Positions 53,198-62,440 are shown, numbered from the stretch's first letter. The stretch is DNA of 64,000 nucleotides from Bacillota bacterium (GCA_026627065.1 JAPNUO010000001.1:655932-719931), one strand, 5' to 3'. Program-made: numbers and translations. The notes: a model not told the origin generated them from the sequence alone.

Positions 53198-54073
53198 CAA
53201 AAGACCATCCTCCCTCAGTGGCAGAGTTTTTCGGGTGCTCTTGCTTCCATCATGTTCTTGTTACATGAAGGCACTGCCGCGCGCATCGACATGCCCCCCT
53301 CTCGTCGAAGCGTTCACGCACCACTGGGGAGTCCCCCTGAGTTAACTTAATAACGCACGGAACCGCCGTGAAGTCACGACGCGCCGGGAAATGTTCTCCA
53401 AGGTACGGTCGTATGGGCAGCAAAGGCCGCGCTCCGCGCCAGCCACCTTTGGCTTTGTCGGGAACCTTCTCCTACCCGCGGGTAGCATGGAGCCGGCCCG
53501 AAGTAGCCGACTGGCGCCTGCCACTTGTGGCCAGGTGCCACGCGCGGCGGCTCTCGTGTTTCCGCATACGGCGTGGTCCGACGCGGGGGTCTCTGGTCGG
53601 CGGCGCAGGTTTGGTGGCACCCCGGGGCGCGGATTCCCGCGGCGCATTCCCCCGCCTGACCCGGTTAATCTTCGCCGCCCCGGGCCGCATATTGCCTCGC
53701 GTGACTCACCTCTTGCCTGCCTTCATTGTCGGAATGGTCGGGCTAACCGCCGACCGCGGCTGCCTTTGGTCTGCCACGCAGCTCTAAGCCACCACGAATA
53801 GAGGACGCACCGGGCAGCCCCTGCCCCGGACTACCGCGAGCTAACCCCACGTCTCGCCGAGGGCTGCAGACCCCGACTGCGGGGTCCGGACGGACGACAT
53901 TAAGCCGCCCCCCCGCCTAACCGCGGCTCATGAGGACGGAATTGTCATCATCTGATATGCTGCCCGCAGGATATTGGCCGTGAATTGGCCGGCACAGCAG
54001 GATTCTCGCGCTGGCTGGGAGTATGGTAGAATTTTCAGCGTGAAGATGAGCCTGCTCCCGAGGAGGAATGACC
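53198..54073. other. About 870 bases without a credible gene; GC-rich hairpins
   Basis: Open frames here are Arg/Pro/Gly-rich, lack ribosome sites and resemble non-coding translation. Three stem-loops present the same loop sequence CTAACC: GGTCGG/CCGACC at 53736-53755, GCGAG/CTCGC at 53836-53857 and CCGC/GCGG at 53913-53926. A further hairpin GACCCCG/CGGGGTC lies between the last two. A TAGAAT -10-like sequence near 54027 may serve the next gene. It could be a structured RNA or mobile-element debris. Confidence 0.45.
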
Positions 54074-54703
54074 TTGGAACCGGTCGAGCCCCGTGTGCCC
54101 TATCCCCCCAATGCCGCCATCGAGGCGATCGATGCCCAGCTGGCCGAATTGGCGGCGAAACGCCTTCAGATGGTGGGCAATAGTGTGATAATGCCGTCTA
54201 CCGCCGCGATTGACCAATGGGCTGCGCAGTTCGGGGTGCCGAGTGCGGCCTTGCGGCGCATTTTCTGGAGCCTGCGCCTGGCCTCACTCGTGCCGGAAGC
54301 GCTCTTCGCGCGGCGGACGGACGATCCCCTTGGAGTGCTTCCCATCATGCGCCGCGTGACGTGGGCCACGTTTCATTTTACGGTGACCCACGCCGTGCAA
54401 TATCCTGACTCCAGCGTTGTCAATACGGTTCTCATTGATCACGCAGCGGGAGAGGCGGCCGACGGTGATTCCCCGCTCGACGTCCAGATCGCGTTGGCCA
54501 TCGAAAGCAGCGACCAGGTCTTTGCCGTGCATCAGGAGGAGCAGCAAGGTCGGGCGCCAGTGGTGCAGCAAGCGTGGCGCGTGGAACCCCGACTCCCCGA
54601 CACCGTCGAGGCGGTGACCTTCATGCTGGTGCCGGGCGAACCGCGGTGGCCGCAGTGGAGGCCCAAAGTCGTAACAGTCCCTCAGCCTCTGACTGTCGAA
54701 TGA
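54074..54703 (+). CDS. Hypothetical protein, about 209 residues
   Basis: A strong AGGAGG at 54061-54066 is seven bases before TTG 54074; an ATG at 54068 abuts the site. The protein is soluble with no signal peptide or membrane segment. Residues 15-80 look helical (AAIEAIDAQLAELAAKRLQM, IDQWAAQFGVPSAALRRIFWSLRLA), the second resembling a helix-turn-helix. The rest is beta-rich (WATFHFTVTHAVQYPDSSVVNTVLIDHA, LDVQIALAIESSDQVFAVHQ). I do not recognise a family. It stands alone between two non-coding stretches near the mobile elements. Confidence 0.65.
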   Translation: MEPVEPRVPYPPNAAIEAIDAQLAELAAKRLQMVGNSVIMPSTAAIDQWAAQFGVPSAALRRIFWSLRLASLVPEALFARRTDDPLGVLPIMRRVTWATFHFTVTHAVQYPDSSVVNTVLIDHAAGEAADGDSPLDVQIALAIESSDQVFAVHQEEQQGRAPVVQQAWRVEPRLPDTVEAVTFMLVPGEPRWPQWRPKVVTVPQPLTVE

Positions 54704-55125
54704 ATCCGCCTGATCTGGTTCAGTCCCGCCGTTGTCTTGCCGAACCAAACAGCTCATGGACATCCGCCGTGCGTGTCATCTCGCCGCAAACGGCATCTGT
54801 TGAACAGGAGGCCCGCTCAGTCCTCATCGCGAGGGAGGCCGGAGTTATCGCTTTCGCTTCGTCAAAGATCCGTGGCGTCGACGTGAAAGAGTCCGAACGG
54901 GATTGCCCCTCTATCCTTGGCAATCTTGGGGATCGTCACCGACGGCCACCACATCACCGTTCCGCCACGCGGTCAACCGCCACGAACAGGACCGCCTTGG
55001 AGGGAACGCGAGGCAACATGGCAGAGTCGGCCGCAGTGCGAATGGGTCCAGCCGATCTTTCTTTTCGTGCCCCCGCGAGACCCGGCCCGAACGTGCGGTA
55101 GAAGAGACCATTCTCTAAGGAACCG
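54704..55125. other. Non-coding stretch between hypothetical gene and ABC1 kinase gene
   Basis: About 420 bases. Frames on both strands are short, Arg-rich and without well-placed starts. I see no terminator with a T run, no tRNA and no repeat. Possibly decayed sequence linked to the neighbouring mobile elements. Confidence 0.4.
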
Positions 55126-56787
55126 CTAAAATTTTTTGGGGCCGCGCACCGCGCGCACTAGGGCCCACACGGCTAAAATCACGGTCAGGAGGACGGCGTA
55201 GTCGCCCAGCGGCAAGCCCGCCATTTGATTCAGCTGGGCACGGTGGGCGACCAGCGCCAATCCCAAGACAACGGCTGCCAACAGCATTGAGAGCGCCAAG
55301 CGGTTGACGAGCACTTCCCAATGGCTCATCATCCGGTCCAGATTCTTATGCTCAAGAACAATGTGAATGTCCCCGGCTTGGATCTTGGCCAACATCCGCT
55401 CGAATTCAATTGGCAAGCTCCACACGCTGTCTGCCCACTCTACCGAGCTTTTCCACCACTCTGGCCCCCAGTGCGCCGGGTTGACCTGCTGCCAGAATAA
55501 CTCGCCCACCCACGACTGTCCCATCTCCAACAGCGAAAAGGCGGGATCCAGCTCGCGCACCACTCCATCGGCGATCACTGCAACCTTGGCGAGCACCAGG
55601 TACTCAGGGGGAATGCGCAGGGCGTAGCGGCGCGCCACCTGAAAGATATCCGACAGGGCCTGCCCGAGGCGAAACTCTTGGAGCGTCGTCTCATAATACC
55701 GACGCCGGAGCCGGTCAATGTCCCGCACCAGGGCCCCCCGGTCAAACCGCGTCCGTTCGCTCCCCAAATTTATCAGCGCATCGGCCACCTGGGCGCTGTC
55801 TCCGCGCGCCAACCCCAACACCAAGGCGACTGAACGCCGACGCATCTCGGGAGTAAAATGTCCCACCATCCCCCAATCCAAAAACACCAGGCGTCCTTCG
55901 GAATCCACGTGCACATTGCCGGGATGGGGATCGGCATGAAAGAATCCGCGCAAAAAAATTTGTTGGTACAGCGCGCGGATGTACTGGCGAGAGAGCGCCT
56001 TCAAATCCTGGCCCTGGGCTTCTAGCTGTGGCCGATCATTAATTTTGATGCCCCGTATCGATTCCAGGACCAATACCTCGGACCGCGTCAGAGGCCAAAT
56101 CACCTCAGGGATCCGCAGTCCATTTTCCTGGCCAAAGAGCCGACGGGCCGCCTCCGTATTCTGCGCTTCCACGACAAAGTCCAATTCATCGCGCATGGTG
56201 GCCACCAGTTCCTCGACCAGATCCTTCATTCCATACTGCCTTGCCCACTCGACGCGTTCTTCCGCCCTGGCCGCCAGGCCACGCAAAATGCGAAAGTCTG
56301 CCTGCGCCTGCTCCCACACCTGGGGCCGACGCACCTTGACCACAACCCACCGACCATCAAAAAGCTTTGCTCGGTGCACCTGCCCAATGCTGGCAGTTGC
56401 CAACGGAACGGGGTCGAGCCAGGATACGAAACGATCCGGCGGGCCTCCCCAAGCTCGTTCGATGATCGCCGTAATGTCTTTGAAATCTACAGCGGGTACA
56501 TTGTCTTGAAGGTTTTCCAGGGCTCGCACAAGTTCGCCCGGCAAGACATCGGAACGCAACGACGCGAGTTGACCCAACTTGACGTAGGTCGGCCCCAAGT
56601 GCGCCAAGACGGAACACACCCGTTCGGGCCATCCGGCGTCCATGGGCGGCCACCGCTTGGCTTTGAGCCGCTGTCGCCAAGGAAGGTAGCGCGCCAGACC
56701 GATCTCGTCCACAGCCATGATGAGCCCGTGCTGGGCGACCACTTCCGCCATTTGTCGAAGGCGCGCCCACGAAGTTGGCCGGCGCAT
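55126..56787 (-). CDS. ABC1/UbiB-family protein kinase-like membrane protein
   Basis: This 553-residue atypical kinase of the UbiB/AarF/ABC1 family has the family helix LGPTYVKLGQLASLRSDVLPGELVRALENLQDNVP near residue 70 (KxGQ motif), the Ala-rich loop ATASIGQVHRAKL, VVVKVRRPQV with the lysine, HADPHPGNVHV with catalytic Asp and Asn, and LVFLDWGMVG. Two C-terminal transmembrane helices (LALSMLLAAVVLGLALVAH and YAVLLTVILAVWALVRAV) anchor it. Members support isoprenoid quinone or lipid metabolism. ATG 56787 overlaps the iadA stop. Confidence 0.9.
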   Translation of the reverse strand: MRRPTSWARLRQMAEVVAQHGLIMAVDEIGLARYLPWRQRLKAKRWPPMDAGWPERVCSVLAHLGPTYVKLGQLASLRSDVLPGELVRALENLQDNVPAVDFKDITAIIERAWGGPPDRFVSWLDPVPLATASIGQVHRAKLFDGRWVVVKVRRPQVWEQAQADFRILRGLAARAEERVEWARQYGMKDLVEELVATMRDELDFVVEAQNTEAARRLFGQENGLRIPEVIWPLTRSEVLVLESIRGIKINDRPQLEAQGQDLKALSRQYIRALYQQIFLRGFFHADPHPGNVHVDSEGRLVFLDWGMVGHFTPEMRRRSVALVLGLARGDSAQVADALINLGSERTRFDRGALVRDIDRLRRRYYETTLQEFRLGQALSDIFQVARRYALRIPPEYLVLAKVAVIADGVVRELDPAFSLLEMGQSWVGELFWQQVNPAHWGPEWWKSSVEWADSVWSLPIEFERMLAKIQAGDIHIVLEHKNLDRMMSHWEVLVNRLALSMLLAAVVLGLALVAHRAQLNQMAGLPLGDYAVLLTVILAVWALVRAVRGPKKF

Positions 56788-57980
56788 CACCGCGCGCCAA
56801 CCTCGCCCGGTTCAAAGGTCCCGGTTTTGACCACGCGGCCACTGCGCACCACGACGCGACCGCCAGCAACCAATGACACAATGTCGTGCCCATCGGTCAC
56901 CAAAATGTCGCCGCGGACGCCTTCAGCAATTCGCCCGACATAGGGCATCTTTAAGATCTTGGCCGGCGTCTGGGTGGCTGGCAGCAACGCTTGCGACCAG
57001 TCGTAGCCATAGTCCCCGTGAAGCGCCACCACCGTGCGGAACAGGGTATCAGCCTGGCCCACCCCCAGGTAAAGGAGGTGGCCCTTCTCGTCAAACACCG
57101 GGGCCGACCCGCCGGCGTCGGTGCTCAGCGAAATCTGAGACAGTGGTACTCCTGCCTGGCGCAGCGCATGCACCGCCTCGTGAGGGGCGACCGCCTGAAC
57201 ATCGTGAGTGTCCGGTGCAATGCTGGTGGTGATATCCACATAGCCACCCATTAAGCCGTACCGCACGGCGTCGTTCAAGAGCGGGCGGCTCCGGTTCAGG
57301 TGCGTCGGGACCATAGTGTCAATGGGCACGTCTGCCATCTCCAGCACCTCAAACAACGGCGCCAAGCGGCGCGGGCCGTTGCCGACGTGCAGGTGCAACA
57401 CGCCGGCCTTGCCCGCCAGGAGTCCCCCGGTGCGCGCTTCCCCGGCCAGCTCGGCCAATTCTCGAGCACTGGGATGACTTCCGCGATGGTCGGAGATGGC
57501 GATTTCTCCCACACCGATCACGCGGTCAATGAGGACGATGTCGTTGCGCGGGGTATCGGTAATGGTCCGCGTGGGGACTTGGTAAGCACCGGTGTAAATC
57601 CATGCGTTGAGCCCGTCGTGGACCAATTGCCTCGCCTTGGCAAGCAGCCCTTGCACCGAGCGCGTGGTACCGTCCGTCCCCAGCAGTCCCACCGCCGTGG
57701 TGATGCCGTACCGCGTCAGATCGGAAAGGGAGAGCTCGGGCGTGCGAAACTGAAAACCGCCCTCGCCACCGCCTCCGGCAAAATGCACGTGTTGATCCAC
57801 CAGCCCGGGCATGACCAAAAGACCAGACGCATCCAGCGTCTCCCCCTCAGCCCAGGTCGGCAGATGAAGATCCCGACCCACGGCTGCCACCAAAGTCCCC
57901 ACGGTCAAGATGTCAACGCGGCCTAGAGGTTCGGGCGCATAAACTTCGCCCCCCCGAATCAACGTTGCGACGATACTCAT
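56787..57980 (-). CDS. iadA: Isoaspartyl dipeptidase (beta-aspartyl peptidase)
   Basis: This 397-residue metal-dependent amidohydrolase would cleave isoaspartyl dipeptides formed by protein ageing. The IadA signature PGLVDQHVHFAGGGGEGGFQFRTPE (HxH ligands near residue 65) is clear. It also has GEIAISDHRGSHPS, LHLHVGNG (histidine ligand), PTHLNRSRPLL and LSTDAGGSAPVF (aspartate ligand). Start and stop overlap its neighbours by four and one to three bases, so it is part of a three-gene operon with the low-complexity protein and the ABC1 kinase. Confidence 0.92.
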   Translation of the reverse strand: MSIVATLIRGGEVYAPEPLGRVDILTVGTLVAAVGRDLHLPTWAEGETLDASGLLVMPGLVDQHVHFAGGGGEGGFQFRTPELSLSDLTRYGITTAVGLLGTDGTTRSVQGLLAKARQLVHDGLNAWIYTGAYQVPTRTITDTPRNDIVLIDRVIGVGEIAISDHRGSHPSARELAELAGEARTGGLLAGKAGVLHLHVGNGPRRLAPLFEVLEMADVPIDTMVPTHLNRSRPLLNDAVRYGLMGGYVDITTSIAPDTHDVQAVAPHEAVHALRQAGVPLSQISLSTDAGGSAPVFDEKGHLLYLGVGQADTLFRTVVALHGDYGYDWSQALLPATQTPAKILKMPYVGRIAEGVRGDILVTDGHDIVSLVAGGRVVVRSGRVVKTGTFEPGEVGAR

Positions 57981-58726
57981 GAACCCTGCCCGCTGCCTTT
58001 CTCCCCGTGTCCCAACACCAGCTCGATCTTCTTGGCAATTTCCTGACTCTGTTGAATCACACTGCGGAGTTTGGTTAAATTCGCTTCCAGCTCTTGGCTT
58101 AATTCGTATTGCGCTTGTGTCAGCACTTGCGCGACGGTTTCCTCGTTAGACGTTGTGGCACTGACCGCCGAAGGCGCACTTGGAGTGGTGGGGGACGCCC
58201 CCGCCGAACCCTGTTGATTCTGACCGCTCTTTTTCACCAGTTGCTTCAGGCGCCCAAGACCGTTGCCCTGACCAGATCCTGACGCGCCCTGGCTTGAAGA
58301 CGATTGGCCCTGGGAGGATGACGCGGTCTCCCCCTGTTTCACCGCTTGCTGCAGTTGGCCCACGCTGGCGGCCTGGCCCTGCGACAAGGACCCCTGAGAT
58401 GCGTCCTGGTTCTGCGCTGCCAGGGCCTCGCGAATCATTTGCTGCACCATGTCCGGCGTCACCGCGGTGTTGTTGGACGCCGAGCTCTTCTCGGAACCGC
58501 CTCCCGATTGACCGCCTTGACTTAAAGCCTGCTGAATCAACTGCTTTACCTCATCCTTGCTCAAAGAACCAGAATTGGAAGACGGTTTCTTTGCCGGCGC
58601 CAATTCCGACGAAGCTTCCGCCAAATAGCGCCGATTGACCCGGGCAAGGCGACGTAGCCCCGACGACGGTTCGTGGGCGTCGTTGGTTCTCCCTAGCCGC
58701 CCGCGGCGGGATTTTCGTTCGGCCAT
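57977..58726 (-). CDS. Low-complexity Ser/Gln/Gly-rich protein
   Basis: The 249-residue product has a basic N-terminus (MAERKSRRGRLGRT). Two short similar helices, SKDEVKQLIQQALSQG and TPDMVQQMIREALAAQ, look like a duplicated motif. A long disordered section rich in Ser, Gln, Gly and Asn follows, and then a C-terminal helical segment of about 45 residues (EETVAQVLTQAQYELSQELEANL) likely to form a coiled coil. Asn-Gly and Asp/Asn-rich tracts are prone to isoaspartate formation, notable beside iadA. It overlaps iadA by four bases. I do not recognise the family; a spore-coat or matrix protein is a guess. Confidence 0.75.
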   Translation of the reverse strand: MAERKSRRGRLGRTNDAHEPSSGLRRLARVNRRYLAEASSELAPAKKPSSNSGSLSKDEVKQLIQQALSQGGQSGGGSEKSSASNNTAVTPDMVQQMIREALAAQNQDASQGSLSQGQAASVGQLQQAVKQGETASSSQGQSSSSQGASGSGQGNGLGRLKQLVKKSGQNQQGSAGASPTTPSAPSAVSATTSNEETVAQVLTQAQYELSQELEANLTKLRSVIQQSQEIAKKIELVLGHGEKGSGQGS

Positions 58727-58824
58727 TTTTCATCTCGCCTCTTTATGGTGACGTTTCCCAACTAGTATGAGCGATTGGGCCGACCGCTATCCGCCCTCCG
58801 GACATGTCCCGGCACGCGCCTTCC

Positions 58825-59835
58825 CTAGGATGTAGCCGCTTCGATATCGCTGAGCGCCTGGCGCACATTCGTAACCGGAAAAATCTTCATATGGTATCCC
58901 ATGCGCTGAGCCATTGCCCGCGCCTTCGCGTAGTTGGCGCGCGGCACCACAAACACGCGCGCTCCCGCCCGGTACACGGTCACCACTTTTTGCGCTACGC
59001 CTCCGATTTCCACTACCTGACCATTCGGCAAAATTTCGCCCGTACCAGCCACGATGCGTCCATGGGCGATGTTCTTGCCCGTGATTTGGTCGTAGATCTC
59101 GAGCGCAAACATCATGCCCGCGCTCGGCCCGCCAATTTGCCCTGCGTGAATGACAACCGGCCGCGGGATGACGGGCTTTTGGAGGGCGCTAATGTAGACC
59201 CCGATCGCCGGATCGGGATCCCCCTTGATGCGCGTCGTCTTCACCGACACCACGCGCGTCCGCCCATTGTCTTTGAGCGTTACCGCCACCGCCTGCCCCA
59301 CGCGAAAATGATGCATGATGGCGCGCACCGCGTTGACCGAGGTCACCGCATAAGGGCCGATACGGGTAATTAAGGCACCGGGCGGGATCCTCCCTTTGGC
59401 CGGGCTGTGCGGGACAAACCCTAGGACAAGGGCCCCCGGCACTGTCACAATCCGCGCGTCAAGTCCAGCAAGCCGCTCGCCCGCGACTTCGGCGGACCAT
59501 TGGCTTTGCTGCATCAAAGCATCATTATATTGCACATATTGGTTCATGTTCAGCGGCCCCAGAACTTGAGCCACTGGCTGAAACTCCACGGTCGGATTGA
59601 GATGTCCGAGCAGATATTCCAGTTCGCTGACCGTGCCCACATCAATCGCCACCATCAGGAGACGACCCGGCCCCGGCTTTCGCGCATGCTGGACATGCAC
59701 CATGGTGGCCAAATTTCCGGTAATCCCTGGGGCGATTTCGACTTCGCCGCTAGGAATATACTGGAGCACCACCAGTGCTAACGCCAGCACGGCCACCACC
59801 CACAGCACGGGTACCCACCACCGGCGACGTGTCAT
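58825..59835 (-). CDS. ylbL: PDZ-containing Lon-type serine protease (YlbL/SepM-like)
   Basis: This 336-residue membrane protease has an N-terminal anchor (residues 7-25) and an extracytoplasmic part with a PDZ domain at about 130-205 (GFVPHSPAKGRIPPGALITRIG). The C-terminal Lon-type domain has the catalytic serine in GGPSAGMMFALEIYDQITG and the lysine in GGVAQKVVTVYRAG, forming the Ser-Lys dyad. Homologues process peptides or quality-control membrane proteins. Its start overlaps the patatin gene by ATGA, matching the ylbK-ylbL pair of Bacillus. Confidence 0.92.
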   Translation of the reverse strand: MTRRRWWVPVLWVVAVLALALVVLQYIPSGEVEIAPGITGNLATMVHVQHARKPGPGRLLMVAIDVGTVSELEYLLGHLNPTVEFQPVAQVLGPLNMNQYVQYNDALMQQSQWSAEVAGERLAGLDARIVTVPGALVLGFVPHSPAKGRIPPGALITRIGPYAVTSVNAVRAIMHHFRVGQAVAVTLKDNGRTRVVSVKTTRIKGDPDPAIGVYISALQKPVIPRPVVIHAGQIGGPSAGMMFALEIYDQITGKNIAHGRIVAGTGEILPNGQVVEIGGVAQKVVTVYRAGARVFVVPRANYAKARAMAQRMGYHMKIFPVTNVRQALSDIEAATS

Positions 59836-60599
59836 GCCGACCCCTCCATTCTGTCCAGTATCTCGCCGATCTTCTCCTCGCAGGCAATTTCCCCCGCGCG
59901 AATGAAATCGTCCACTCGAGTAAATTGCGCCTCGCGGGCATTGGGCACCTTGGGTTCAATCACCACATCCGCTTCCAGCGGCTTGTACCGACGCAATTCC
60001 CTGGCCATGATGTCAAACGCCTGAAACAGAATATCGAATACGGAGCGCACCTCCGAAGACATGTCAATCCCGGCGTCCACGGCGACCACCGGAGCATCCG
60101 CCAGCTGGCGGGCCAGATCGACCGGTACGCGGTTCAGCACGCCGCCGTCCACCAACACCCGGTTATCCTTGACAAACGGACTAAAAATGCCGGGAATGGA
60201 GGTGGTGGCGCGCACCGCCTCCGCCACGCTCCCGTGGTCAAGGACCACTTCCTCCCCGCGCTGAATATCCACCGCCACAAGTTTCAACGGCGGGTCGCAA
60301 TCGCTAAATTGGCGCCCGCGCGTCAACAGCGTGAGGAGCCCCAAGAGCTTCTGGCCCCGAACCATCCCCATCTTGGACAAAGAAAAATCAATCCATTGAT
60401 GGCGGCGGAGCGTATGCGCCAGCTCTTCCATCATTGCAGCCGTGTAGCCGGTGCAGTAGAGGGCGCCGATAAGCCCGCCCATGCTCGAGCCAGCAATCCC
60501 TAATATCGGCACGCGGTACCGCTCCAAACACTTCAGCACGCCAATGTGGCTAAATCCCCGAGCTCCGCCGGACGACAGCGCTAAAGTCACACCCCGCAT
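59832..60599 (-). CDS. ylbK: Patatin-like phospholipase (YlbK/RssA family)
   Basis: The 255-residue lipid acyl hydrolase has the oxyanion loop SSGGARGFSHIGVL, the nucleophile elbow GSSMGGLIGALYCTG with catalytic serine near residue 39 and the catalytic aspartate in VLVDGGVLNRVP near 150. No signal peptide is present, so it acts in the cytosol or at the inner membrane face. It is coupled to the YlbL-like protease gene. Confidence 0.9.
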   Translation of the reverse strand: MRGVTLALSSGGARGFSHIGVLKCLERYRVPILGIAGSSMGGLIGALYCTGYTAAMMEELAHTLRRHQWIDFSLSKMGMVRGQKLLGLLTLLTRGRQFSDCDPPLKLVAVDIQRGEEVVLDHGSVAEAVRATTSIPGIFSPFVKDNRVLVDGGVLNRVPVDLARQLADAPVVAVDAGIDMSSEVRSVFDILFQAFDIMARELRRYKPLEADVVIEPKVPNAREAQFTRVDDFIRAGEIACEEKIGEILDRMEGSA

Positions 60600-60694
60600 C
60601 GCGCACCCCCTCGCCCTTCTCGTTTGCCTTGACGCCTAGCGATTGGCCCGGATAACGGCCCACTACGCGCATACCTTGTACGGGAGGAATGCGT

Positions 60695-61480
60695 GTGATT
60701 CGTCAACCTTCCCTGCGCCGCGTCGCCGCACTCGTTGTCTTTGCCGCTGTAGTCTGGGCCTCGACGGGTCCCGCGCACCTGATGCAGCGGGCCGCCACGC
60801 AGGCGTTGGCGTTATGGTGGGACCACTACGTGCCGATTATGCTCATGGGATACGTTGCCGCCCGCCTCATCTTGTGGCTGGTGCCCACGCCGCCTCTAGG
60901 CATGCTCGCCCTCGTCGCCTATTGCACGTTTCCCCCCGTGGCCGCCATTGCCGCGTTGGACCACCAGCGGACAGCAAACGCGCCAGAGCCGCCTCCAGCA
61001 CCCCTTCTGTTATACACCAATTTTTACAATCCTTTGCTTTTCCCCGATCCGCGCGCCATTTTTGCCCTCGACCTCTTTGCCCTGACGGCCGCGCTTTGGC
61101 TCTATCCCCCTGGGCGCTGGAAACGAATGCGACTGGCGGCGGTGCCCTTCGGTCCCCGCCAGTGGATCACTGAGGCGTTCGACTGGACATCCCTCACGGG
61201 CATCACCGCGCTCTCCGCCTTGGTCGTCCATCAAGGACTGCCCTCCCTGCCGCTCGGATGGCTGCTCGAACCCGTCGCCCTCTATTGGCACAGCCGCCCC
61301 CGTCTAGGCTGGACGCCCGCTTTTTGGACCATGCTCGGCGGGCTCCCGTATTGGGCGCTCTTTGCCAAGGATTTTCCGGCGCCGAAAAACACGTGGGTGA
61401 AACTGGGCGCGCTTCGGCTGGCCCAGGCGCTCTGGGCGGCGACGCTCTTCACCTGTTACTGTCTTTTCAATCGTTCATGA
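60695..61480 (+). CDS. Polytopic membrane protein, short YlbJ-like
   Basis: This 261-residue protein has about six hydrophobic segments. ALALWWDHYVPIMLMGYVAARLI and LLLYTNFYNPLLF resemble the LWW....P.L....... and FTNSSNPLF.. stretches of YlbJ, the sporulation membrane protein encoded between coaD and ylbK in Bacillus. It lies in that position but on the opposite strand and is about 150 residues shorter, lacking much of the Gate-type repeat. GTG 60695 is seven bases from GGGAGGA; ATG 60689 abuts it. It overlaps the convergent coiled-coil gene by 14 bases. The YlbJ relation is inferred from motif and synteny only. Confidence 0.65.
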   Translation: MIRQPSLRRVAALVVFAAVVWASTGPAHLMQRAATQALALWWDHYVPIMLMGYVAARLILWLVPTPPLGMLALVAYCTFPPVAAIAALDHQRTANAPEPPPAPLLLYTNFYNPLLFPDPRAIFALDLFALTAALWLYPPGRWKRMRLAAVPFGPRQWITEAFDWTSLTGITALSALVVHQGLPSLPLGWLLEPVALYWHSRPRLGWTPAFWTMLGGLPYWALFAKDFPAPKNTWVKLGALRLAQALWAATLFTCYCLFNRS

Positions 61481-61955
61481 CCCGCCGCGGCTTTAAGCTT
61501 TCGCGATTTTGCCTGACGGTCATGGCCATCTTGTCCAGCTCTTGCTCTAAAGCCGCCAGCACGTCATCCGCATAAGACAACGCCCCCCGGTGAATTTCTT
61601 GGGCTCGGCGCTCGGCTTCCGCGATCAAGTCGTCGGCCCGCGCCTTGGCCGCCCTCCAGATTTCGGAATCGCCCGCTAACGCCTCCGCGCGCGAGCGGGC
61701 TTCCCGCACCACCTGATCCGCCTCTTGAGCCGCTTCCTGCATGAGCCGATCGCGCTCTTGAACCACCCATTCCGCTTCCTTAAGCACTTCCGGCAAGGCA
61801 TGGCGAATGTGATCCAGCACAGCGCGGATAGCCTCCGGATCGACCACCACCAGATGGCCCCAAGGCAAGCGCCGCCCCTGCTTCACAATGGCTTCGAGCT
61901 GATCCAGCAAGTACTCCACTTCCTGAATTCCGTGTCCGCGATCCACTGACTTCAC
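61467..61955 (-). CDS. Coiled-coil protein (V-ATPase subunit H / F-type subunit b-like)
   Basis: The 162-residue protein is mostly a continuous amphipathic helix from about residue 40 (HALPEVLKEAEWVVQERDRL to DVLAALEQELDKMAMTVRQN), rich in Ala, Glu and Arg. Such proteins occur next to coaD in many Firmicutes and are often labelled ATPase-like because they resemble peripheral stalk subunits or DivIVA-type coiled coils; no catalytic motif is present. Its ATG overlaps the coaD stop by four bases. Confidence 0.75.
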   Translation of the reverse strand: MKSVDRGHGIQEVEYLLDQLEAIVKQGRRLPWGHLVVVDPEAIRAVLDHIRHALPEVLKEAEWVVQERDRLMQEAAQEADQVVREARSRAEALAGDSEIWRAAKARADDLIAEAERRAQEIHRGALSYADDVLAALEQELDKMAMTVRQNRESLKPRRVMND

Positions 61956-62437
61956 TCATTTCTGGCGAAATATTGACGAAGACGCCGATTCACCGGCTCC
62001 GGCACCAGCGAAGCCACGTCAGCATGGTAGCTGGCCAATTCCTTGATGAGCGTGGAACTGAGATAAGCGTGGCTCTCGCTAGTGAGCATAAAAATGGTTT
62101 CAATGTCCGGCGCCATCTTTTTATTCATCAACGCAAATTGAAACTCATAGTCAAAATCCAACACCGCCCTGAGCCCGCGAATGATGACAGTCGCCCCTTG
62201 AGCCCGGGCATAATTGACCAGGAGTCCGTGCCCCTCCTCCACCGTGACGTTCTGCCAGGCCTCAGTCGCCTCCCGCACCATGGCCACGCGCACCCCGGCA
62301 TCGAACAGCGGGCGTTTAGCAGCGTTCGCGAACACGGCCACGATCACGCGATCAAAAATGTGGGCCGCCCGCTCAATGACGTCCAGATGGCCATTGTGCA
62401 CGGGATCGAACGACCCCGGGTAAATGGCGATAGCCAT
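61952..62437 (-). CDS. coaD: Phosphopantetheine adenylyltransferase
   Basis: This 161-residue nucleotidyltransferase makes dephospho-CoA from phosphopantetheine and ATP. It starts MAIAIYPGSFDPVHNGHLDVIERA, with the (T/H)xGH motif as NGH, then GLRAVLDFDYEFQFALMNKKM, and the second motif YLSSTLIKELA. Size is standard. It follows rsmD by three bases, the common rsmD-coaD pair. Confidence 0.97.
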   Translation of the reverse strand: MAIAIYPGSFDPVHNGHLDVIERAAHIFDRVIVAVFANAAKRPLFDAGVRVAMVREATEAWQNVTVEEGHGLLVNYARAQGATVIIRGLRAVLDFDYEFQFALMNKKMAPDIETIFMLTSESHAYLSSTLIKELASYHADVASLVPEPVNRRLRQYFARNE

Positions 62438-62440
62438 CCG

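Noticed and set aside
53391..53801. 136-codon rightward frame
   Set aside because: No ribosome site, Arg/Pro/Ala-rich composition and no motif; treated as non-coding.
53201..54070. Group II intron or other catalytic RNA
   Set aside because: No domain V-like hairpin, no intron-encoded reverse transcriptase and no recognisable ends were found.
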